From positions 16,368,001 through 16,432,000 of the forward strand of contig OY783214.1 in NCBI GenBank assembly GCA_963678705.1: a stretch of 64,000 bases of DNA, read 5' to 3'. This DNA is from Panorpa germanica (taxonomy: Eukaryota; Arthropoda; Insecta; Mecoptera; Panorpidae). The notes under the pieces are model-generated. The model was not told where the DNA came from and searched no databases. It saw nothing but the letters and a program-made list of their open reading frames with translations. The translations under genes were made by a program, and so were the position numbers. Positions 1 through 14,664 of the stretch are shown piece by piece. The number at the start of each line of letters is the position of its first letter. Within the stretch, counting starts at the first letter, position 1.

Positions 1-678
1 TTTATCTAAAATAGAAATTGTTACCTTAACGTAATTTTTTTTATCTAATTAATAACATTGGTAGTTCAGTCTACTATCGACAAGTAAAGAACTTCAAGGC
101 AAGTGATCAGCAATTATCAACAATTGCCGTATCTGTGCTAATCAACCATCGCTATTATAACGACGCTACACGCCTTCAAGCTACTTCGCATTTCATCGAT
201 TTCGATTGAATACGATTCCGATTTGATTCAATGTGTCTCGACAGAAGAACTTCTTCTCACAAATATTATTTAGAGTTAGTGTAAATTTAAAAATAAACAT
301 TCACCCTTCCTTAGTTTTTTATGTATTTTATTTAATATACGAAGGGACTGATTTTAAATATTTCACATATGGTTTTGAGAAGGGAAGTCATCATTTTTTA
401 TACTTATTTTGTTATAAAGTATGCGTTCGTTTATATCAGTGGTTCTAAATCAATGTTCCGTGAAACACCGGTGTTCTACTAATTAGAGGAACTAACATTT
501 TAATGATTTAGTCAGAGGCGTACCAAGTGGGTGTTGGAAGGAGCGGTGCACCTTCACATAGACCCAAAAATTTAATTATTTAAAGATTAATTATGACTAG
601 ATGCCATTGATTTTGCGAGGGAGCTAAAGAAAAAAAGTAATTTCAGATAGGCTGTTGATAATCCATTTAATTTGAAAA

Positions 679-760
679 CAACCAAACCCAGGAAATATAA
701 CTCTGGTCCGGGGATCGAATTGGAAGACACAACAGTCTATCGTTAATCCTCTCACAGATT
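679..760 (-). mobile_element. Degenerate SINE head (same family)
   Basis: Plus-strand aaccaaacccag...ctggtccggggatcgaa aligns well with the same part of the SINE at 27.3 kb (aaccaaacccagataatat, ctggcccggggatcgaacc). The B box and the adjacent body are recognisable; the core and tail are absent. It looks like an old or truncated insertion. No target duplication was found. Confidence 0.6.
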
Positions 761-1328
761 GCGTTGCTAAAGCTCTAAAAGATTAAGAACCACTGGTCGA
801 TATAATAAGATAAATATGCACTTAGAATTAAATATGAGCCGAAAACATAATTTTAAAAATATATGTATACATATCTTAAAAGAATTTAAAATATTTTTAA
901 AAAAACTTGAAAATTTTTGTTGATTATATTTCCTAAGGGTTCTTAAATAACTTAAAAATAAATAAAACAAAATAAATAAATGTAAATAAGGAAAACACAT
1001 TACAAAAATATTGTGTAAACTTGATATTAAAATAGAATGAAAAAGAATTTAAAATAATTGTTAGAAAACAAAAGTTTTCATATAAAATACAAAATTTACA
1101 CTAATGGATTATCACATAGCTGCTAGCTATATGGTGTGCTATAGTTTTAAAGATTGTGTATGTATAATTATGTTTATATACATATGTACATATATACAAA
1201 TATATGTAGAGATCTTTAAACACTTTCATTTTCAATAAACGATTGCCATAAGTGTTTATTTTCTTTTAGTGACGTAATAACAGTGTTAAACATGTGTTTA
1301 TATGTTTCTCTAAAGACATAGTGTGTAA

Positions 1329-1343
1329 CACTGCCGCCTATAG
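1329..1343 (-). promoter_or_regulatory. Weak CTCF-like motif
   Basis: Minus strand ctataggcggcagtg resembles the insect CTCF core (AGRTGGCGC/AGGTGGCAG) with one core change. It is in the same orientation as the better sites. Confidence 0.2.
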
Positions 1344-3033
1344 TGAAAACTTGTAACTAAAATATCACTGTTTCAGAGTATACTTATTTTCAAAGCGTCA
1401 ATGGATCACTAAATCGCTAATAACTTGAAAACCGATGATTATTATTACAAACTACCTTCAGAGATATTTTAGGGAAGATATTAAGCTACAAGATGGTAAT
1501 AATGTCATTTATATTTGAACAAGCCATCTAATAAAAATATTAATTTAAATATTTCTTGATATGTATTTCCTTCAGAATTTTTCATGTAACTTTTCTAATT
1601 TCCGTTGAATTTAAAATCTGCATTAAGATGAAAAATAGAGAATTGAATTCTTTACAAGTTCCTTTATTCGCATTTTGTTGTATCTTTAACGGTTTAGCAA
1701 ATATTTAATTGTTTCGATACAATTAAGTCCCAATTTAAAAGATTTCATGAAGAGATTTTTGAGTATTTGGTATTTTTTTCGTTACTGTTCCATGGATATG
1801 TGTAACATATGTTTACCATTTAAATATTTATTGCTTTTTGTCTAGACGTATACAACGCTCTGTATATATATATGTATATACATACATTTCTTCAAGATAG
1901 ACGTTGTACAGTATTTTTGTCTTTTTCAAGATGAGATGTTCAGATTTTTTTTTATTATAATTTTTTTTATAAAATAAAATTGTCCCCCATCAATAGAAAA
2001 ATCTAACCGAGTTTAAAAAAAGACAAATATAGTTTTAAAAATAAATTTTAAATATTTCTTGGAAGTGAAATGAATAAATTACTTTATGAAATATTTTTAA
2101 AAGGTGGCGGCCTGATTTTATTTATTGATACATTTATTTAAAATAAAATGAAAAATTGATTGGACAAATAGAGATATATTTATCAAGAAATTTTTGCAAT
2201 TAAAATTAGAAGTACTCGTAGATAACCTTATGAAAACTAACGCAATAATTATAATTAATTGCAAATGATGCATATGACATAGAACATAATATTTCGGTAA
2301 AGAAATTGACCAATCAAACCGCAGAGCAGTAATAATTAACCACACGATATCAAAAACCGCGAAATCAAAATCAGACGACCTAATAGAATGTAAACGATAT
2401 GCCTTCGCTGCCAGGTCGCCAGGCACTCAGCCAGTGTGTTCGTTACATTTAAAATAAATGACACTTTATCACACCAATCAATTAAAAACTAAACATTATC
2501 AATATTAAAGAATAAACGAGTATGTATAGTGCATCCACTTAATAAGAGTAAATGAAACAACAATATTATTAATTCGATATTGAACATTTATATATCTATC
2601 TCCCTTCCACTTGTTATGTTTACAGATAACCCATACCCCATACTGTGCCTAACAAAAACCACGTGTGGTAAATCTGTAATATACGATTTTTAATAAACAA
2701 ATATTTTATTAGATGTAATTTTTACATCGATTTATATAAATATTTAGGTTGTTTTATATATACAAAAAATCTAAATTATATTTAAAATTTTCTAATAAAA
2801 TTCAATGATTATTAAATTTATAATATGTTTGTATTCTTGTTTAATCAAAGACATACGTTTTTCCTAATGTCAAAATAATATATCAACAATACTCTGCAAA
2901 AATGTAACAAAATAAATTATAATTTGTAAACAATTGGAGGATACAGATTGTAAACTTAATATTTTAATATATTGTCTGAGTTGTTATCAATGAATGCAAT
3001 TTCTTATTAAATAACAGTCCCTACTATCAACTA

Positions 3034-3049
3034 CTGCTGCCACCTATTG
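3034..3049 (-). promoter_or_regulatory. CTCF-like motif
   Basis: Minus strand caataggtggcagcag contains AGGTGGCAG, a good CTCF core. It lies in the cut intron, where an insulator or loop anchor would be plausible. Sequence match only. Confidence 0.35.
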
Positions 3050-4420
3050 ATTGTTAGTTTAACGAGATTATATATGCAGTTAGAAACATGAAGTGGTAAG
3101 AGTACAGGGAGAATGATTTGACAAAGACACCAGTGAATTTATTTTATTCTATTTTAAACAAAGAGTTGTGCTAAAACATCCTGATATTTAAGAAATGACA
3201 GTTTGTAATTGACGGTATCTCTCCAGTGCAAATTTCTTTACAAAAGAACATGATTAGAATTGTTCTCTCCTATGAAATCTTATTCCATATACCACTATTT
3301 TATGATTGATATAGTTATAGACTATGTTTGTTTACACAAATCAAACTCAACGTCGGTCTTTGATTATACACAAAACAAACCATCAGAATTTAAGTAAAAT
3401 ATGATTTTTATTTGAACAAAAATAAACTTCGTGTGCCTGTAGTGTATATATTTCCTTTTTTTTTTAATGTTAAATAAAAATAGAATTCGAAAATGAGTTG
3501 ACAAAATATGAAGTGAGTCAATATTTTTAAATATATCTTCACGACTATTCCAATTATAGATTTACTTTGTTCCTAACTTCAGCTTGGTTCACAAAAAATA
3601 AATATGAAAGTTGTTTTGCCAATAGTCAATCGACGGACGATTACCGACCGATTTACGAGGACTAAATCACTGCATTCATTATATTAAATTGCATTTACCT
3701 CAGTCATTTAATAAAATCGATATTTTTATAAATAAGGTTCGACTATATCTGTAGTATATTATTTTATAGTTATACATGTATATTATAGTAATATAAATTA
3801 TAATATATTGATTTTTATTATCAAATTAATATATAACGTGACTTAAATGGCAAATAAAACAACCCTGGGTTCACAACACGTAGAAGTAGATTCAGTACCC
3901 CTTTTTAAATTTCATTTTAGTATTACCTTATAGTAAAACAGTAACCATCAACCTTAAGTACGGGGGCTACGAAATAATAGATATCAGAAACACTTCGAAA
4001 GAACATACAGCTCCACCTTGTTAAACACAAAATACTGATGTTACCTTACACACATTTAATATACTTGCAAGAACTTCTTAAGCAGGACATTATGTTCACA
4101 ATACTTTTACAATATGCTTTGACTTTTTAATGCAATATTTTGTCCAAAACATCTACAAACAATTAAGGTTTATTACCTCTGGCTGATAGGCAATACTGTA
4201 GACTTAAATAATTTCTTTTTATAACTTGTAGCATTAGCGTGGAGGAGGGGGTGGAGGGGTACGGGTACCTATATCTGATTAAAATAGGTTATACTGGCTG
4301 AGACGTTGCACGCAAAGAACTAATTTCTCAACCATATATCTGTACGAGTACAAATAAAATTTACTTTTCTTATACTTTATTACGTCTAATATGCATGCCC
4401 TACTATATACCTTTACTGGC

Positions 4421-4433
4421 ACATACACACACA

Positions 4434-4519
<86 letters not shown>

Positions 4520-4526
4520 AATATAA
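4421..4526. repeat. Compound (CA)n/(TA)n microsatellite
   Basis: A short acacac run passes into about 75 bases of nearly pure TA with a single G interruption at 4466. It is the longest simple repeat in the window and lies inside the cut intron. Confidence 0.95.
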
Positions 4527-6885
4527 TATGCATAACTACATGCAATTTAATACAAGCATTTATTTGAACATAAAATCATTTATGGTTTTAATTAAATTTT
4601 AATATATTATTTCTTAAAACAAGCTGCGATTTCAAAAATCAACAATATTTCTAAGAATTATTAAAAGTATAAATAAATGAATATTTCTGTAATAAAATAA
4701 AACGATTTACCTTCGCGCATGCGTACGCGCATTATTGTTACGCGGCACCGTAATCAAATTTCACGAGATAAAGAATTCCGATTGAAAATTAATTATAATG
4801 ACGATTAGTTGTATACGATTTGTATCATAGATGACGCTGTTTGTTTAAGGTAGTTGTCGTAGCACTAGTTTTATATGAAAATAATCATACACAATTGAAA
4901 GCAGTGGTGTAATTATCACATGCAATTAGTATCAGATTACGAGTAGACGTATCGCTGAAAATATTAATTATTAATAAAATACACATTGAGAGTTAATAAC
5001 AACTACGGTAATAATAAGATCTATGATTGTAATTTCCTAGAAATTCAAATTATTTGCATTACAACAAGATATGCTAGTAGATTAATTCTTTAATTATTTT
5101 GAATTGTTTTTTGAGTGGTATATCAGTTAGTATATGATACAAATACTCATGCAAATGTTGCCAATAGAGTGCCAGAACAAAATACACCATACACCAAAAC
5201 AAACCAACACCTCCCTCCCCACCTCCCGAACTCATTCCATTCACAATATGCACAATACAGCACACAGTGCAGTGCAATGCAATGCAGTGTATTAAGGAGT
5301 ATATATTTTACATTTAGTACACTCAGACTAATTCATATAAGCAATTTTCTTTTAATATTAAAGTCACTTTCTAAACTCAGAGTACTTTTCGCAATTGACA
5401 TAGAAAAATATTAAATTGCAAAATTAAATTGTTTTATAATTATTTCATAACAATAATGTTGTCACATTTATTATATCATAAATTAAATTAAAATATTTAA
5501 ATATGAGAGACTTATGGGAATATGGAATATGTATATTGTTTTGTTGATTGCTTGCTGAAATAGCTAAGTCACCTAAATATAATCCTGTGTTACAGGAAAA
5601 CAAACTTTATTGAAAGTGTGTTTAAAGTGTCTTTTCCTCTCTCTCGTTTGTTCTGTTGCTAATATAATGCAAAATCCCTAGACTATGACTATTTTAATCT
5701 TAATAAAACGTATGTTTTCATAAGATATTACCTATGTTAAATGATCTTAAATCACATGATCTCGGTGGCCACATTACCGACAAAAATATATACTCTGTTT
5801 CTGTTTCTTTACACTATAATATATTCACGAAGTCTCGCAGATCATGTGATGTACCAAATATTTTATATCAAAAACAAAAACCAATAAATAAATAAATTTT
5901 TAACATCAGTTGTCTGTTATTTTTAATAGAATTTCCCAAGAACATCTCTAGCAGTATTTTCCGTCATTCCCTTTTAAACTCTAGTACTAACATTATTGTA
6001 TGCGGCAATTTGATATACATACGCCGTTAGATAGACTGTTTACTTTCTTATGGAGTGTACAAATGATTCTACTCGTACACACTAAGGAATTAGACAATCG
6101 AATTAAATCCCATAGAACAAGTGTCGTCCTCTATTCATGATTCAATCAATAACAAAACGGTTTTGTATTTCCTTATACATGGTATACTATATATTATATC
6201 AAAGTAAATTAAAAACCAACATCCCTAATCCCTACCCCTCTTCCTTTACTTCACATATCCCTTATCAGTGGATTGAATATTTAAACTATAATTTCATTAA
6301 ATTCAGTTCAACTGCCAAATGTCTAATTTCTGATGAATTCTCTTTTGTTTACTTAAGAGGGATGAAGTCTGCAGGCTATAGGCAGCAGTTCTACCAGACT
6401 TGTTATGAAGATTTCATTAAAACTTTTTAAGTGATAATTAAATTGTAAATAAGATCTTAATTCATCGTAGAATCAATTCATCGCGGATAGAAGTTACTTA
6501 TTTAATTGTAATAATACTAAAATCGAAGAGATCAACATTTTAATATCTTTCAACAATTCTTTTAATGATTTGAGATAAGGTATTCCTAACTGTAAAGATC
6601 CCTAGGTAGAAAACTGTGGTACACCTCTACCAAAGTTCCTCTCTAACAAAAAGTAGGACTTTGACTGGAAAGAATTGCGTTTGGAATGAGAACTAAAAAC
6701 ATCAAACATAAATAAATATTTTTCAGAAATAGTTAAATCTTTCCCGACTCAGCCACGGACTCAAATTTTGTAAAAACATCGCCTGCTTTATTGTACCATT
6801 GCAATGTCGATTGATTCGCTATATTCAAATCTAATACTAATCTACAGCTTACACTGAATCCGATAAATGTTGCCTAAAGACAGCA

Positions 6886-7125
6886 CTACAAGATCAAACC
6901 AGGCACAGATATTGTGGATATTCCTTCAAGATTTGTACATAGATGGTGGACCCCTCTGTTTGCTGTGGCGTGAACAAAACCTCTAAGGTTAGACCATTGT
7001 TTGAATTCCAATGTCCCGACTCCGACTCTAGACTCCAGAGGTTTAGACTCCTTGATTTCTGGAATTCCATGGAGGTTTTTCGTGGTTTTACAGTGTTTTG
7101 ATTTTGGCAAACCATTGGAATTTAT
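6886..7125 (-). other. Balanced-composition segment with two overlapping open frames
   Basis: In contrast to its AT-rich surroundings, this stretch has about 45% GC and two long minus-strand frames one base-shift apart, each starting with ATG (7110 and 7115) and each about 74 codons. One contains GFVHATANRGVHHLC, the other SGHWNSNNGLTLEVLFTPQQ. I recognise neither. It might be a fragment of a retrotransposed gene or a transposon; no flanking duplication or poly-A was seen. Confidence 0.3.
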
Positions 7126-8051
7126 GTTCTTCTGGAGTGGGAATTAATCTTGTATGGGAACTCATGAACTAAATACATATACATATAGATTTCCAGTATA
7201 ATTATAAAATAGATTAAATGTACGAAATACAATCAAATTGTCAGTAAACTTTAATCTAACATAGTATATATAAGTAAATGTTATGTAAATTCTACGTAAT
7301 GATATGGATATTAAAAAGGTGATCATATCAATTTTCCTTCCTCTCGCTGTAGATACAAATTATTGGTGCATACGAGTTCCGATTGTTAAACCTATTTCAC
7401 CCTTTAAATTCTCCCAGTATATCACTGTGACTTCAACCCAGGCCTGACCATGACATCCTAAAAATACAAATGCTGATATAACGACTTATACATATAATTA
7501 TTAACTTTTAATTGAGAGGACTCTCAAAGAAAATAGAAAATATATACAAAATTAATCTAGTTTTAGCCACAACTGATGAAGATAAAGATAGAATATCCCC
7601 CCCTTAGTAACGCGAAATAATTATAGACCAACACTCGTTAGGAATTCTGATAATTATATAAATAAAATTGACCAAAAAAACCACAATTACATTAAAAATA
7701 GACTTTGATTGAAGCATTACAAAATTCTCAATACATGACCTATAAATAATTCAGATACATATCGTGTGAAGTTCGTACGTATGAATGTTTTCTAGGTTAT
7801 GTTTTGGGACATCGACAGATCGGGCCTACAACTAAACCCACAACAAAATAAATCTATGTGGTGGTTGTGAATGATGTACAGCATACAGGAGTAGTCCTGG
7901 ACTGGACATACACTCGTACAACGCCAACAACTGTATATTGTGTGTGCCTTATCAATTTAGAGTCGTTATTCTGAATCAGTGTATAAATGCACTGTTAATA
8001 TGTTTCAATAATCATAAATTATGATTGGCGATTAGTAAATTGTTACAAGAG

Positions 8052-8059
8052 TGACGTCA
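8052..8059. promoter_or_regulatory. CRE palindrome TGACGTCA
   Basis: Perfect CREB/ATF-type palindrome inside gtgacgtcacat, in the cut intron. One of four in the window. Confidence 0.3.
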
Positions 8060-10700
8060 CATCCGGTGTTCATATAAAACTTTAGATCATTGGGTTTCGT
8101 TTTGTGTTTTTAAATTACACATGACTTATATAGACATATTATATATATATATGTATATGTATAATATAAAAATATCAACTTATTATATTTCATTTCATAG
8201 AAAAATATCTATTTGTTTGTATAATTGAATAATAATAATATATAATCAATTTTGTTCTGAGAATTGTTATGCTTGATTTGTCTCAAAGGTAATTTCAGTA
8301 CATAATTCAAATAAATAATAACAAAATATTTGTTGATACAGTTAAGAATGAATACAGAGAAACCAGACAAGAAAACTAAAACAAAATGAGATAAGCCTCG
8401 TACGTATTGGCTTATTGTAGGAAGGTATTTAATCGAGAGAGGTATTGTCAGGAAAGGTTAGATAGAGAGATTGGCAAACTGAGAAGTATGTTGCAACATC
8501 TACTCTCAATGACTTAACGTCTTCACTTCAAGCTTATAGAAGCAAATGACTTTGACGACTGCTTGCCCATTGACCAGTGATGGTGAATTTGCAACTCCTG
8601 GCAAGTGCCTAAGGGACTATGTAGTTCGGGCAACTCTTGGACACACGGGACAGATTCGGGTATTTAACACATACAGTTTCGATTGGAACTGATTCATACT
8701 TTTAGTGAAGACAAAAATTAATAAAATATACACTGCGTTAAAACATTCCAGTCTTAACGATCTCGGCTGTCGTACTACTATGTCTATGGTTTTCTAGCCG
8801 ACCTAACTGAGTTCCTAAGTAATACAGATTACCAGGATATACAACATCCGCAATTCGAGCCCTGTGACTTTTTAAATAGAATTAACCCGCATGTTAACCA
8901 TTTAAAAATTATCAATAATATTTGTACATATTAAAAATTGATTGAAACTCTTAGACAACGGGATTTTTATGATGGCATACTGTTTGCTGCAGACTTATTG
9001 TAGGAGTAGTTAATTAAATTTAATTAAATAAATCGATTAATTAATATTAAATTAAACAGAATATAATTCATATATAAAAAATTATTTTAATTATAATCTT
9101 TAATTTTATTTAAATAGATTTCTTGATTTCTAAAATAATTCATTAAATTAGAACAATAAAATAAATAAATAATTCGAAATTGTTTTTTGAAGAACAATAC
9201 AAAAGTGTTGTGTACCTTTTGTTTTCAAACAACAGTCTACAAAGAGGTGGGTATCTGAAATATAATTTGATTATAAATTGTAAATACACAGGGGTCTGTA
9301 CATCCAGTGAATCTTGAAAGAGTATAGTGTTAATACCGCTGTACCCAACACCCTGTATACCAGATCAGAATAGCTTTCACTTATTAACAAATAAATAAGA
9401 TAACTCATTTTCGTGTGTTGTTACTTAGAACTGTAATTATATACAAAAACTGACAACGACAAATCGACAGAACCAATTTTAGTGAGAGTAAAAATATATA
9501 ACAATTTATTCTACGAAATATTTAAGTATAATTACAACATTAAAAAAACTGTCAATAAATTCTATGTTCCAAATATCGTTCACACGAAAAAAGTCGGCTT
9601 AAGAATTTAAAACCGCCGGCAAAAAAACATACACAACACTTAAACACAGTAGTAGTAGGTCTTAGAAGTTCGTTCTTACTAAGACAATTTACCTACATAT
9701 ATCTGTAGTGTAGGATAAAGAGAGAGGGAGAGGGAGATAGCTGTATTAATACCGAACGTTAGACAAAGCTAGAAGACAAACATACATACGTTTTAAGGTG
9801 TTAGATGCTATATGTTTCCCACGAACATTTGCTACCCCATCTATCGGTTTAAATCTTCATTTATTTTAAATTTAAAGCACACATATGCCGCAAAATATTG
9901 ATGGTTTATTTATTATATTGTTTTTAAATAACATATGATAAAAGTACTAAAAAATACATTGAACTAGAAAAGCGTAAACAAGTAAATTTGTTGATCATGT
10001 CTTTTTAGAGACCACCTGCCAGTTTAGCAAAGTACAGGTGGAATTATGAGGATGTCGAAAATAGGGATTCCCTTTCGCAAAACTGTATGAAGTGTGATAC
10101 ACAATGGGCCATCTGTTGGTTTCTTTTTGGAAATGCTATTAAAACTACACCACTGAATATTTTTAAATTTTTGTTGCTTTATTTAAGAGTTTTATTCCCA
10201 GTTTAGGGAATTCCAAACTTGGCAGAGGTCTACGCAATTTTGCATTACATTGTCGATTATTTGTGGCTATTTCGCTTTCCCCATAACAATTAATTTAACA
10301 GCGGTAATTGTTAGAAAAGGAATGAACAGATAGCTCACTCCTTACGTGTACAGAAGATACCAAATCGTACTATAGACCAGAAAATTCTAAGTTTGAATCC
10401 ATTACTGAAGAAATATTTTAAGAATTTAATTTATCTATAAAATTTATGAACAAATTAATTGTTCATACATATCCTTCCTGTGTTTTTATAATTGTCGCAG
10501 AATTTCCCATGTCCTTTAACCCTTACACATGTGCTACAATGTTTTTTCTCAACTAAAACACATTTTAAGACAGTTAAGTACCCCCAGCCCTAACCACCAC
10601 AAAATTTCTCAATGAAAGTAAAAAAAATCACCCTTCAATGTCTTTATCAGTGATCTAATGTTTTACTTTACTACCCTTGGTTTTTTTATGCTCGTACTAG

Positions 10701-10727
10701 CATAGTCCATAGTCCATAGTCCACAGT
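10701..10727 (+). repeat. Short tandem repeat (catagtc)n
   Basis: About three and a half copies of catagtc, the last diverged to cacagt. No further structure seen. Confidence 0.7.
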
Positions 10728-12023
10728 AAACCTACTGTTCAAAACTCAAGCGATCCGGATAGATCCCTTATATATTGATATAGATGTATAAGAAAGTCTT
10801 TAAGAGGGTTGCCCGTTTGCGAGGGTGTCTATAGACTATCAATAGCAAATGTTTTGTGGAGGGTGAAAAACGTTTAAAAAAACAGATATCATCCTTTAAG
10901 AAGTAAGAAAAAAACACTCGTATATTTGTATATGTATGTGTATGTACATATATTGAAGGATGAGAAATGTTTTTCTTATAGCCTATCAAATAAATCTTGT
11001 TTTTACAATAAAAGAATTGTGTAAAGAAAGATTTTTATCATATTTTTTTTTGTGAATTTTTGATTTTTATATATATTTGTCGTTTAAATTTATGGGTTAT
11101 TGTTCGGCGTCAGGAATGCCTTAATGCTTCTTTATCAGATTTTTGTTATAGCCAAACGATATTGCCAATAAATAAATTTGTATTTTGTATGGAAAGAATA
11201 GAATAGAATAGAAAAATCAACTTAAAAATTGATATATTTTTATTGTTCCCAAATCTCAATATCAAATGTTTTTTATGAAATCTTCACGTTTATTTATTAT
11301 TTGACATAAATCAATAAGGCTTATAAAATTTTATTATTGAATTTACCAAATAATTTATTAAGTTTCATTAAAAAACTTACATTCTTTTTAGGATAAAAGC
11401 CAATAAAAGGAAATAATTAGTTTAATTATACAAAGTTACCTTTTGATAGTAAATTTTATAATAAATAAAAAATATACTAATCTAAAATTTTCCACACACC
11501 TGAAGTTCGTACAGATCACACTTTTTTAATTTTAATAGCAAGCAATATAATTTCAACAAAGATAACGTGAATCGTGATTCACAGGGTGTACAAGAATTAG
11601 TATCAACTCATACATTATGCTAAAATAATTAATTAAGATTTAAATGAAAATAATTTACATTAAAAATAACGAAGACCCTGCTTTGCGCTGCTAACGAGAT
11701 TTGATACAAAACAATGTAACTTTATGCAACCTTATCAGGGAGTGATATAAAATAAAAACAAAAACAGAGAAAACATCACGTCCAGGTACTGATGCTGGTT
11801 CTACTATTTGAATATAACGTAAGCCAAAATATAATTACAACCCTTACATGCATTCATTTATTTTGCATAATATTTTCAGTATAGAACTAAGGGAAGAGAG
11901 TTAGAGTATAGCTTAAGCTAGACTAACACCCTCTCACACCCTCTTGCACCCCTAAACACAGAAAAGAGAAGAAAAAATGCAGAAATACCCCTTTTATTCA
12001 TATCGTTCATATGTATCTATAAA

Positions 12024-12039
12024 TGTGTGTGTGTGTGTT
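12024..12039. repeat. (GT)n microsatellite
   Basis: Short uninterrupted gt run in the cut intron. Confidence 0.8.
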
Positions 12040-14648
12040 TCATACATCAAGAGGAATGACCGTTTGCTTACTCGAATATTTCTAACAGAAAATATATGTA
12101 TGTATACGTAAATATAATCTATATGTCATAGTGAATTTTAGCCTTATATGTCATAATGTATATATCTCTTTTATGCATGTATAACTTTTGTATAATTATC
12201 TCTTTCCAACTATGACTAATTTCACCCCTCACTCCTTTGCTTTCGTTTCGTTTTTGTTTTAAAACCTAACTCATATCTTTTTGGTTATAGTAGTATGGCA
12301 TTAATACAGACTCAGGAGCAGGACTACTACTCTCTCTCTCCTCATTGCTCAGTGCTCGCTACCATCTACCGGCTACCTACACCTAGAGTATAACTACTAG
12401 ATCCTCAGTTCTCTAAAGCATCGAACCCTTTACGAAAATATAACGGAATATAAGGGAGAAAGGTTATATTTCTCATACTATTATTTTATACCAAAAAACT
12501 TCCTCCCTCCTTTTACTGTACCGCTACCCTTATAGCATGAGTACTAAAAAACATATCTGCATATCACTGAAGCTGAGTTCGACTGGACTGGACTAAGTCT
12601 CATTTTTTAGTTAATTAATACATGCGTTATCCTTACGATAATATTTTGTTTTGAATATTTATTTTATGTTGGAAAACGTTCGATATAACGGAAAGTGTAC
12701 ATTACTCTTTTTATTTCATTTATATACAACAATGTAAACTTAAGTATTTATTAACTATTTTTATATTTTAAATTTTTATTTCGTTTTGTAATGTTCTTGT
12801 ATTTATATGTATATAATTGGTATTTTTAATTTTTGGTAAGATGGCTGAATAAGCTGAAGCCTAAATAAAAAGAAAACAATATAAATATTTTAAAACTTTT
12901 GTGAAGCAGTTCAATTTGCTATAATATAAAATACCATATGTCTAATTAAATATTACCTAATTATATAAATTAATTAAGTTTCATTCTTTAGTCTGTACAT
13001 TTATATATTATAACAATATTTTTGATTCACTTCAACTTCTGGGAAAGGTATTGTGACAAAAGAAGCTTACTCTGCAAAACTACAAGTATACAATAAATAA
13101 ATAACATGATGTTATATAATATAATACATGAACATTTTGTTTACGATTTTTAATAATGACGTATGTATAATGTCGCACCATTAAAACCCCTGTGGCCCAC
13201 CCTACAGCCACCACACGTCAGAGGGCAGATCTCTACTTTTGCCTCTTGTACATAACATAGATCAGTAAAATTTGTGCACTGGAAGAAATAAATCAATTCA
13301 TCCCAATCTTGTACATTAAAATAATTTCATCTTTAAAATTAAATTTATTACAAATTATTTAAATAATAAAAAACTTTTTTTTTCTAATTATTGTATAGTG
13401 TATTATTATATCTGGTTTTCAATTTTATTATCAATAAGGCTAATGATTTTTTAATTATTTTTTAATTTCAATTTTAATGCTACCACTTTTTTTCTGAATT
13501 TAATGTATTACATAATAAAATGTTATATCTTATTAATTACTTAATAATTTATTGGAAAGATATCTTTATAATTATTGATTTTATTTGTATTTTATAATCT
13601 TGTTTTCGAATAATTAAGTAGTGTTTGTGTGTTTTATACGTATGTACTAACTTTTAGTAGCATATAACTGGGTGGCACAACATAATTAGTAAGGGCCATG
13701 TACACGAAAATCTAACTTGTTATATAAAATGAGACAATAAGAAATATAGAGATATAAGAAATCATCGATGGCAGCAAAAGATTTATTGATTAAAAAAGTG
13801 CTTCGCGAGTTTCAACATGTTTTTATAATGATGTGCAGTCAAACATTTTCAAATTAAATCGTTGAGAATTTTGGTTCGGGGGCTCCTCAATCCGGCTTGT
13901 GGCCTGAGTGCCCTGCACGCGACTAGGAGAAAATATCCGTTTGGAAAACTTTTAAAGAGAACTACGATTCTGTAAACAAAACGACATTAAAAATGATTGT
14001 TTGTGCAAGTAAATAAAAGATAAACAAATTAATAATGACGTAAAGAAAGATTGCTGTCATTAAAACAAGTACCGTATTCATTTTAAGAGCATGTGTGTAA
14101 AATACTTTCTTCTAGTCTAGCTTATAAATTTCTATAAAGTACTGATACATATCATTTGTATTCATCTGACTGGACCATCCATTCATCCTACATATATATA
14201 TATATCCAGTTCCGGTACGGGGTGGGCAACAACTCCGAGAGTTCTGCTCTGAGAGATACAGATATGTTAAGGGTGTAGGTGCAATCACCCCACAAAGGAG
14301 GGTACATGAGAACCAAAGAGGGTAGGAGGAAGAAAATATGAAAAGTGGGGATGCAGAAAGAAGAACGTCAAAGGGGTAGCAGAGGAGAGGGAGTTGAGTT
14401 ACAAGAGATAAGTTAATCAATATATTGCATATATTCATAGTCAGATAATAAATTCATATGTTACAAAAATTATTATAATTACATATGTATATAAGTAATT
14501 AGTTTTTAATATATAATTATTACGTAAAAAGTCATTTATAATATAAATATAAATAATTCCCAAAAGAAGTTTCTCTTCAAACCTCTACATAATACCAATC
14601 TTAATACCTTAAAATAAATGCCAGCACCAACATGCGGAAAATGTGGTC

Positions 14649-14664
14649 GCTGGCGCCACCTAGG
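14649..14664 (-). promoter_or_regulatory. CTCF-like motif
   Basis: Minus strand cctaggtggcgccagc contains AGGTGGCGC, matching the Drosophila CTCF core as I remember it. The surrounding 30 bases are GC-rich relative to the intron. Confidence 0.4.

Noticed and set aside
8825-8875. Possible SINE head (aattcgagccctgtgac)
   Set aside because: Only a loose resemblance to the B-box region, with no continuation into the body.
14112-14438. 108-codon minus-strand open frame
   Set aside because: It runs through a tatatata stretch and a G-rich stretch whose complement gives Pro/Ser/Leu-rich residues; no domain, no splice sites, and its length is within chance for 64 kb in six frames.
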